Shown here piece after piece: positions 1 through 7,646 of a stretch of 7,646 bases of DNA. Source of the stretch: an uncultured Myxococcales bacterium (GTDB lineage Bacteria; Myxococcota_A; Polyangia; Polyangiales; Polyangiaceae). The notes beneath the pieces were generated by a model that had not been told where the DNA came from, did no database searches, and was given only the letters and a program-made list of their open reading frames with translations. A program made the position numbers and the translations under genes. The DNA lies in contig CALKVG010000337.1 in assembly GCA_937998045.1 (NCBI GenBank), positions 1 to 7,646 on the forward strand, written 5' to 3'. The first letter of the stretch is position 1; each line of letters starts with the position of its first letter.

Positions 1-170
1 GAGGTACCGGGGACTACGGCTACAAGTTCGAGGACGACCCGCTGAGCGCGGGAGGGTTCGGCCCGGCCGACGCGACGATTCGCGTGCGTCCGGGGCCGGT
101 GCGCACGACGCTCATCCGTCCGCGGACGTCGTTCGTGCCGGAAATGCTCAAGTCCGTGGAGAACATCTGA
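1..170 (+). CDS. C-terminal end of an unrecognised protein (5' truncated)
   Basis: The reading frame is open from position 3 to a TGA at 168-170, giving 55 residues; the start lies outside the window. The fragment opens with a Gly/Asp/Tyr-rich stretch (GTGDYGYKFEDDPLSAGG) and ends in a basic, Pro-containing tail (TTLIRPRTSFVPEMLKSVEN). G/C-rich third codon positions match the neighbouring genes, which supports real coding. No signal peptide, membrane segment or catalytic motif is visible in what remains. I do not recognise the family. It lies 142 bases upstream of the FHA/TonB-like gene on the same strand, so it may belong to the same cluster, but the hairpins between them leave co-transcription open. 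Confidence 0.7.
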   Translation, partial: GTGDYGYKFEDDPLSAGGFGPADATIRVRPGPVRTTLIRPRTSFVPEMLKSVENI

Positions 171-312
171 ATCCTTGTCCGCGCGCCCGAGCCCCGAAGG
201 GGCGTGGGAGCGGACGGCACGAAACGGGTCCGCACGCCCTTGCCGAAGGGCAAGCGGTCGCACTGCACTCGGAGTTTTTTCGCGCGCGATCGGGCGCGGG
301 TAGGGGTTATCG
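171..312 (+). other. Intergenic spacer with nested hairpins and a T6 run
   Basis: No gene is supported here. An extended hairpin pairs 200-206 (GGGCGTG) with 233-239 (CACGCCC) and, above a 4-base bulge, 211-215 with 228-232, leaving a 12-base loop. Two alternative hairpins overlap it: 191-195 with 199-203 (GCCCC/GGGGC, loop GAA) and 236-241 with 246-251 (GCCCTT/AAGGGC). A run of six T lies at 275-280, about 20 bases past the last stem, so this is not a textbook intrinsic terminator. It could attenuate read-through from the upstream gene or structure the 5' leader of the next one. The ribosome site AGGGG at 302-306 lies 6 bases before the ATG at 313. Confidence 0.4.
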
Positions 313-2439
313 ATGGACAGCCAGGGCAAGGCGAAGGTCGCTCTCACGTTTGCGCTGTATCAGGGCGATCAGCTCGTCCGTCGCGATACGATCGCGCAGG
401 ACATCGTCAAGGTCGGCAAGGATCCGCGCAGCCATCTGCGCGTCGACGACGATCTCGCGTCACGCATGCACGCGGTCATCGAAGTCGCCTCTCCGGCCGA
501 CATCACGCTCATCGATCTGGGGAACGAGCCCGGGACGCTGGTCAACGGCCAGCGGGTGAACAAGTGCAAGGTGCGGCCGGGCGATCAGATACAGATCGGC
601 TCGACGCTCATAGTGCTCGAGAACGCGGAGCCGGCGACCGCCCAACCGCCGGGCACGCACATCGGGCAGCCCACTCCGGCGATCGCGTTCTCGCCTCCCC
701 CGGAGGCCGTGCCGCCGGCCGCGGCGAGCGCGCCGGGCGCAGCGAATCCCTTCGGCGGGGCGAACCCGTTCGCGGCAGCTTCCGCGGGGAGCGCGAATCC
801 CTTCGTGGGCGCCAATCCGTTCGCCGCCGCGGCGTCCGCGCCGGCGCCCAGCCCGTACGCGGCCGGTCCGGCGATGGCGTCGGTGCCTGCGGGTGGGCTG
901 GGTCTCGAGCCGCCGATGGACGGCAGCGCCGGCGGCTTCGGGTACTCGATGGTGAAGAGTGGGCCCGACGTGAGCCCGGACGAGGTCGAGGTCGCGCACG
1001 CCTCGGCGATCGAAGTGATGGTGCTGTGGGAGTCCAACGTCCTCCACGTATCCCACCTCACGCCGCCGCGCTCCTTCTACGTCGGCGAGGAGCTCGGGGA
1101 CAAAGCCAAGTGCGATTACTTCATTCCGAGTGAGACGCTCGGAACGACGCGCGCGCCGATCGTGGTGTCGCGCGGAGTGGGCGCGTCGCTGGTCATCCTG
1201 CCGCGCTCGCGCGGGTACGTCGATTTGCCCGGCCACGGGAAGGTGAGCCTCGCGGACCTGATCTCCTCGGGTCGCGCGCACCCGTCGAGCGAGATGAGCG
1301 GCGCCCACGAGTACGATCTGCCGGCCGGCGCAAAGGCGCGCATGGAGCTCGAGGGCAGCGCGCTCGTGTTCCAGGTCAGCGCGGTCAACGCCGGAAAGCG
1401 CGTCCCGGTCGGCTTCCTCGCGACGGCGGAGCCGGCGGCGTTCCTCTATACGGGCCTCTCGTTCTTGCTCCACATGGGGCTCGTCGCGGTGTTCGCGTTC
1501 TTCATGCCGAGCATGCGCGGCGACGACAGCGAAGAGCTCGACCGCGATCAGATCCTGATGATGCAGAAGCTCTTGAACGCGGCGGCCGAGCGCGAACAAG
1601 AGGAGCGCGAGAACCAGGAGGTCACCGAGACCGCCCCCGACGAGAAGGAGGGCGGTACCGGTACTCGCGCCAAGGGCGAAGAAGGGTCGATGGGCAACCC
1701 GAATACGAAGGACACCGGTCACAAGTACGGCGTCCAGGGGCCCAAGGACAATCCGGACCCGCACCTCGCGAAGCAGGCCGCGCTGCAGGAGGCCGCGCAG
1801 TTCGGAATGATCGGGCTCATCTCGACGATGGGCGGCGGTGATCCGAACGCGCCGACCGCTCCGTGGGGTCGTGAGGAGTCGCTCGGCCAGGACGAGAAGA
1901 GCGCGCGCGGCAACATGTTCGGCGACACGATCGGCGACTCGTTCGGCGCGGGCGGCCTCGGCCTCTCGGGCGTCGGCGAGGGAGGCGGCGGTCGCGGTGA
2001 AGGTATCGGCCTCGGAAACTTCGGTGGCCTCGGTCACGGCGCCGGCACCGGCACCGGTCAGGGCATCGGCAGCGGTCGAGGGCGCCTCGGAGGGGGCCAC
2101 CAGGTCCGGGCGCCGCGCATTCGCGAAGGCGCGACGAGCGTCAACGGGCGTCTGCCGCCGGAGGTCATCCAGCGCATCGTGCGCCAGAACTTCGGTCGAT
2201 TCCGCCTCTGCTACGAGAACGGCCTGAAGAACAATCCGAATCTGCAGGGTCGCGTGACTGTGAAGTTCGTCATCGATCGCAGCGGCGCGGTGGGCATGAC
2301 GGCCGACGGCGGGAGCGACCTGCCGGATCAGGGCGTCGTGCAGTGCGTCGTGCGCGGCTTCGGAAACCTCTCGTTCCCGCAGCCCGAGGGCGGCATGGTC
2401 ACGGTCGTCTACCCGATCATGTTCAACCCCGGCGATTAG
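313..2439 (+). CDS. gltG: FHA domain, single-TM, TonB-like AgmX/PglI C-terminal domain protein (GltG/PglI-like)
   Basis: The protein has 708 residues. In order: an FHA fold (about 8-103; G35, S50-x-x-H53 and N78-G79 visible), a Pro/Ala linker (105-205) with four ANPF motifs (144-170), a second beta-rich region (about 225-365), one hydrophobic helix (about 375-399), a charged Glu/Arg segment, a Gly-rich stretch (541-595), and a C-terminal AgmX/PglI-type TonB-like domain (611-708) with the family's Cys pair (C633, C678). This predicts a cytoplasmic N-terminus and a periplasmic C-terminus. In M. xanthus, GltG/PglI of this architecture is an inner-membrane part of the gliding machinery thought to contact the outer-membrane complex. 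The start is firm: in-frame TAG at 301-303, AGGGG at 302-306, ATG at 313. The pThr-contact residues of the FHA domain look altered (see findings). The domain calls are strong. The gltG name rests on architecture plus the two TPR neighbours; a paralogous FHA/TonB-like protein is the alternative. Confidence 0.88.
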   Translation: MDSQGKAKVALTFALYQGDQLVRRDTIAQDIVKVGKDPRSHLRVDDDLASRMHAVIEVASPADITLIDLGNEPGTLVNGQRVNKCKVRPGDQIQIGSTLIVLENAEPATAQPPGTHIGQPTPAIAFSPPPEAVPPAAASAPGAANPFGGANPFAAASAGSANPFVGANPFAAAASAPAPSPYAAGPAMASVPAGGLGLEPPMDGSAGGFGYSMVKSGPDVSPDEVEVAHASAIEVMVLWESNVLHVSHLTPPRSFYVGEELGDKAKCDYFIPSETLGTTRAPIVVSRGVGASLVILPRSRGYVDLPGHGKVSLADLISSGRAHPSSEMSGAHEYDLPAGAKARMELEGSALVFQVSAVNAGKRVPVGFLATAEPAAFLYTGLSFLLHMGLVAVFAFFMPSMRGDDSEELDRDQILMMQKLLNAAAEREQEERENQEVTETAPDEKEGGTGTRAKGEEGSMGNPNTKDTGHKYGVQGPKDNPDPHLAKQAALQEAAQFGMIGLISTMGGGDPNAPTAPWGREESLGQDEKSARGNMFGDTIGDSFGAGGLGLSGVGEGGGGRGEGIGLGNFGGLGHGAGTGTGQGIGSGRGRLGGGHQVRAPRIREGATSVNGRLPPEVIQRIVRQNFGRFRLCYENGLKNNPNLQGRVTVKFVIDRSGAVGMTADGGSDLPDQGVVQCVVRGFGNLSFPQPEGGMVTVVYPIMFNPGD

Positions 2440-2453
2440 TGTCGGGTGCGTAG

Positions 2454-2508
2454 CCAGTAGTCGCTACTGGGATGGTGGGGGGGGCTGGCACCCAGTGCTT
2501 CGCACTGG
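2454..2508 (+). repeat. Two related 17-bp palindromes (CCAGT-N7-ACTGG)
   Basis: Copy one (2454-2470) pairs CCAGTAG with CTACTGG around loop TCG. Copy two (2492-2508) pairs CCAGTGC with GCACTGG around loop TTC. The outer five pairs are identical, and the inner two pairs differ by compensatory changes (AG/CT versus GC/GC), so both stay perfectly paired. Their start points are 38 bases apart, with a G8 run between them. Because the outer arms are identical, either 5' arm could also pair with the other copy's 3' arm. Confidence 0.75.
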
Positions 2509-2512
2509 AGTC

Positions 2513-2563
2513 CTCTCCCCCATCGCCTTGCGGCGAACGTCGTGCTTCGCACGACGCGGAGAG
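2513..2563 (+). repeat. Compact three-way-junction fold
   Basis: An outer stem, 2513-2518 (CTCTCC) with 2558-2563 (GGAGAG), encloses two perfect hairpins: 2523-2527 with 2532-2536 (TCGCC/GGCGA, loop TTGC) and 2538-2545 with 2549-2556 (CGTCGTGC/GCACGACG, loop TTC). Apart from the hairpin loops, only about six bases remain unpaired. The 10-mer TGCTTCGCAC at the tip of the second hairpin is identical to the tip of the palindrome at 2492-2508. It could be a structured RNA leader or trailer, or a REP-like palindromic element. I do not recognise a named family. Confidence 0.6.
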
Positions 2564-2726
2564 ACCGCGGCTCCCCTCGGCTTTGAGTGGACGGGAGAAC
2601 GGAAGATTCCGCTCTTCTGTACCTCGACGTTCTGGCGTCCCGGCTACGCTCGTCCTGCTGAGCGCGGAGGTCGGTGGGCGTTTAGAGCGTCGCGCGTTTG
2701 GGGGATGACTCATGGGAAACAAACTT

Positions 2727-2736
2727 GGGAGGAAGG
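2727..2736 (+). promoter_or_regulatory. Strong Shine-Dalgarno-like tract ahead of a possible TTG start
   Basis: GGGAGGAAGG lies at 2727-2736. It is 8 bases before an in-frame TTG at 2745-2747, which could start the lipoprotein gene. It lies downstream of the ATG at 2712 and 53 bases upstream of the ATG at 2790, so it serves neither at normal spacing. The best visible ribosome site thus points to a third candidate start. Confidence 0.35.
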
Positions 2737-2789
2737 CGCGAACATTGGGTAGACGTCGCGCTCTCGCTTCTCGTAGACTCCGCGTCGTC

Positions 2790-3728
2790 ATGAGCGCCAT
2801 TCCCGCGAAGACCGTTTTTGTCTGCGCCGTAGCGGCGTTGTGTGCGGCCGCTTGCAACCGCAACAACATCGAGGCCGTCAACCTCGCGAACGAGGGAGAT
2901 CAGGCCAAGGGCGCGAACATGGACGAGGCGATTTCGAAATACGAGCAGGCAACGAAGCTCGATCCCGACAACGCGCGGATCTGGTGGAAGCTCGTCCTCG
3001 CCTACGAGAAGAAAGAAGACTGGCAGAAGATGGCGAGCGCGTGTTCCAAGGCGGAAGAGGCCTCGGAGCGCGTCGACAAGAAGAAGACGCACGCGGATTA
3101 CTACTTCCGACAGGGCTATGCCCTCGAGCAGCTCGCCGAGAAGGGGCAGGGCAGCTGGGCAGACGCAAAGACGCCCTTCCAGACGAGCATCCAGCTCGAC
3201 CCCAATTACGCTCAGTCGTACGGCGAGCTCGCGTGGGTACTCCTGCATACCGACGACGAGGCGGGCGCGATCCAGAACTGGACCAAGGCCCTCGAGACGA
3301 AGCCCGACGAGACGCAGTACTACGTGCTCCTCGCCGACGAGTATCGCCGGCTGATGATGTACGACCAGGCGCAGCAGGTCGTGAAGGAGGGATTGTCGTT
3401 CGCCAAGGAGGACGACAAGCACCTTTTCAATCTGCACACGCTCATGGGCGACCTCTACGAGACCAGCGGCGACATCTCCCGAGCGGTGGCGGAATACGAG
3501 GCCGCCAAGAAGGCGTGCGACAGCAACAAGTGCAACGATCACAAGGAAGCGTACTTCTACCTGGGGACGGCATACTCGGAGCTGAACCCGCCCAAGAAGA
3601 ACGAGGCCATCCAGCAGCTCCAGTCGTTCTGGAAGGTCACCTGCAAGGGAGCGCTCGCCGCGAAGTACGGCGATCAGTGCGCGCAGTCCCAAGAGATCGT
3701 GCGCCGCATGGGCGGGTCCCTCCAGTAG
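2790..3728 (+). CDS. gltE: TPR-repeat lipoprotein (GltE/AglT-like)
   Basis: From the ATG at 2790 the product has 312 residues. A short lipoprotein signal (MSAIPAKTVFVCAVAALC, then AAAC) places the lipidated Cys at residue 22; Asn, not Asp, follows, consistent with export to the outer membrane. The rest is helical TPR repeats, clearest at about 30-63, 105-138, 139-172 and 215-245, with typical LDPDN/LDPNY turns. Four Cys (243, 248, 285, 297) cluster near the C-terminus and could form disulfides in the periplasm. GltE/AglT is a TPR lipoprotein of the M. xanthus gliding complex and its gene is near gltG, so the context fits. The frame also has an ATG at 2712 (338 residues) and a TTG at 2745. I prefer 2790 because 2712-2789 uses codons rare elsewhere here (AGG, AGA, ACA, AAA, CTT) and gives a long Arg-rich extension, although no clear ribosome site precedes 2790. 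A generic TPR lipoprotein is the alternative. Confidence 0.85.
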   Translation: MSAIPAKTVFVCAVAALCAAACNRNNIEAVNLANEGDQAKGANMDEAISKYEQATKLDPDNARIWWKLVLAYEKKEDWQKMASACSKAEEASERVDKKKTHADYYFRQGYALEQLAEKGQGSWADAKTPFQTSIQLDPNYAQSYGELAWVLLHTDDEAGAIQNWTKALETKPDETQYYVLLADEYRRLMMYDQAQQVVKEGLSFAKEDDKHLFNLHTLMGDLYETSGDISRAVAEYEAAKKACDSNKCNDHKEAYFYLGTAYSELNPPKKNEAIQQLQSFWKVTCKGALAAKYGDQCAQSQEIVRRMGGSLQ

Positions 3729-4257
3729 CTCCTCACGCCGCACTCATCTCCCTCCAGCCTCGAGCTCATCCGCTCTCTGGCTCAGACCGGGTGACCGGCG
3801 GCCTTTCGATGGCGACCCAAGCGACGGACGTCGCCGTCCACATCCACGACTACGACGCGCGGAGCGAACGCCCGTTCGTCGCGGTCGCCAATTCTGGCTG
3901 CGCGTCGGCCGGCGAGCGCCTCGTGTCATGGGTGGTGGGCGTGGGGGGGAGCGGCCGCGCGTACCCTGGGACGCGCCACCGATTGCGGTGCCGCTTGGTC
4001 GCTCCCCACGTTGGAGCGGGCTCCGCATCGCCCGCGAAAATACTCGAGCGGATCCGGGCCCCTTCGGCGGTATAGTGTCCCCCGGGGCGCGGCTACGTGG
4101 CCCCCCAACTTCGTGGCTGCTCTGGTACCGTTTGCTTTGCGCCGTTTCCTTTCGCCCTAAGCTTTGGCGGGCTGGCGTGCGCGTGGCGAGTGCACCCTGG
4201 GTAACGAGCAGCAGCGCCAGTTCTTCCCCTTGAGCGTCGAATGAACAGAGGCGATCG
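3729..4257 (+). other. Long spacer ahead of the giant TPR gene
   Basis: These 529 bases hold no well-supported gene. Visible are a hairpin at 3826-3839 (GGACG/CGTCC, loop TCGC), overlapping inverted repeats at 4013-4024 (GGAGC/GCTCC) and 4016-4035 (GCGGGC/GCCCGC), a G7 run at 3943-3949 and a C6 run at 4101-4106. A more T-rich stretch at about 4107-4165 is the likeliest place for a promoter of the next gene, but I cannot name convincing -35/-10 boxes. One weak small ORF (3809-4075) is listed separately. Confidence 0.5.
3809..4075 (+). CDS. Possible small hypothetical protein (88 residues)
   Basis: An ATG at 3809 opens an 88-residue frame ending at TAG 4073-4075. The first 45 or so codons have G/C-rich third positions and a varied composition (begins MATQATDVAVHIHDYDARSE), while the second half has codons unlike the neighbours (ATA, GTA, GGA, GTT). 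No domain, signal peptide or membrane helix is apparent, and there is no good ribosome site. The frame continues upstream through the lipoprotein gene as a shadow, which weakens the case. It may be chance or the remnant of a gene. Confidence 0.15.
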   Translation: MATQATDVAVHIHDYDARSERPFVAVANSGCASAGERLVSWVVGVGGSGRAYPGTRHRLRCRLVAPHVGAGSASPAKILERIRAPSAV

Positions 4258-7603
<3,346 letters not shown>

Positions 7604-7646
7604 CTGTCTCTTATACACATCTCCGAGCCCACGAGACAGGCAGAAA
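7604..7646 (+). other. Illumina Nextera adapter and i7 index (non-genomic contig end)
   Basis: Positions 7604-7622 are the 19-base Tn5 mosaic end as it appears in Nextera libraries (CTGTCTCTTATACACATCT). Positions 7623-7637 (CCGAGCCCACGAGAC) continue exactly into the Nextera read-2 adapter. Positions 7638-7645 (AGGCAGAA) match the Nextera i7 index N703 as I know it, and the final A fits the first base of the P7 sequence that follows the index. Read backwards, this stretch encodes the peptide MGSEMCIRDR, a known hallmark of adapter-contaminated database proteins. It should be trimmed. Confidence 0.98.

Larger units (their letters stand above)
2440..2789 (+). other. Hairpin-rich spacer between the gltG-like and gltE-like genes
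   Basis: These 350 bases (272 if the next gene starts at 2712) contain no convincing gene: the ORFs that cross it change frame and lack the G/C-rich third positions of the flanking genes. It holds at least six inverted repeats: 2454-2470, 2492-2508, 2523-2536, 2538-2556, 2591-2620 and 2647-2664, plus a G8 run at 2477-2484. The 2591-2620 hairpin has up to 14 pairs with two wobbles and one mismatch, around a GA turn. No T-tract follows any stem, so no intrinsic terminator is called. Confidence 0.6.

Noticed and set aside
204..1133. 309-residue + strand ORF overlapping the gltG-like gene
   Set aside because: Out of frame with the FHA/TonB-like gene; the product is an Arg/Gly/Ser-rich low-complexity string, typical of a shadow frame in G/C-rich DNA.
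460..2100. 546-residue minus-strand ORF
   Set aside because: Antisense shadow of the gltG-like gene, with Arg/Ala/Val/Glu low complexity and no recognisable domain.
2477..2484. G8 run as a phase-variation tract
   Set aside because: It lies outside any supported coding region and not at a recognisable promoter; a chance run or sequencing error is as likely.
2472..2752. Small + strand ORFs in the hairpin-rich spacer
   Set aside because: They overlap each other in different frames, cover the hairpins and lack the codon bias of the flanking genes.
2682..3743. 353-residue minus-strand ORF across the lipoprotein gene
   Set aside because: The + strand frame has a lipobox and TPR motifs; the reverse frame is a Leu/Arg/Val-rich mirror.
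4071..4076. TATAGT as a possible -10 box
   Set aside because: No reasonable -35 hexamer lies 16-18 bases upstream, and a single hexamer is not evidence.
4173..4187. Sigma-54-like element (TGGC, with GG-N10-GC spacing) upstream of the giant TPR gene
   Set aside because: The spacing fits, but the -12 part reads TGGC rather than TTGC, and GG-N10-GC is frequent by chance in G/C-rich DNA.

Overview
The window reads as one end of an assembly contig from a GC-rich genome (very roughly two thirds G+C by eye, with strong G/C bias at third codon positions). The most likely source is a myxobacterium (Myxococcota). This rests on an FHA/TonB-like protein ending in an AgmX/PglI-type domain, on a neighbouring TPR lipoprotein, and on a giant TPR protein. 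That combination is typical of the adventurous-gliding (Agl/Glt) envelope machinery and its non-gliding relatives.

All genes lie on the + strand. (1) Positions 1-170 hold the last 55 codons of an unrecognised gene. (2) 171-312 is a short spacer with nested hairpins. (3) 313-2439 encodes a 708-residue inner-membrane protein: FHA domain, Pro/Ala linker with four NPF motifs, a second beta-rich region, one transmembrane helix, a Gly-rich periplasmic stretch and a C-terminal AgmX/PglI domain (GltG/PglI-like). (4) 2440-2789 is a spacer packed with perfect hairpins, including two related 17-bp palindromes and a compact three-way junction. (5) 2790-3728 encodes a TPR lipoprotein (GltE/AglT-like); its start codon is ambiguous. 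(6) 3729-4257 is a 529-base spacer with at most one weak small ORF. (7) 4258 to about 7603 encodes a very large TPR protein (GltD/AgmU-like), cut off by the contig end. (8) 7604-7646 is not genomic: it is Illumina Nextera adapter plus what looks like an i7 index.

As I recall the Myxococcus xanthus motility cluster, the order gltG(pglI)-gltF-gltE(aglT)-gltD(agmU) is conserved there. If so, this window keeps the order but has no gltF, and hairpin-rich DNA lies where that gene would be. By analogy, the FHA/TM/TonB-like protein would span the inner membrane into the periplasm, the lipoprotein would sit at the outer membrane, and the giant TPR protein would be a scaffold. Whether this organism glides cannot be decided from the window, because related clusters occur in non-gliders.

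The points most worth checking are the adapter contamination (which also creates a spurious 1,115-codon reverse-strand ORF), the non-canonical phosphothreonine pocket of the FHA domain, the 72-residue super-repeat of the giant TPR protein, and the paired palindromes with compensatory changes in the spacer at 2454-2563.
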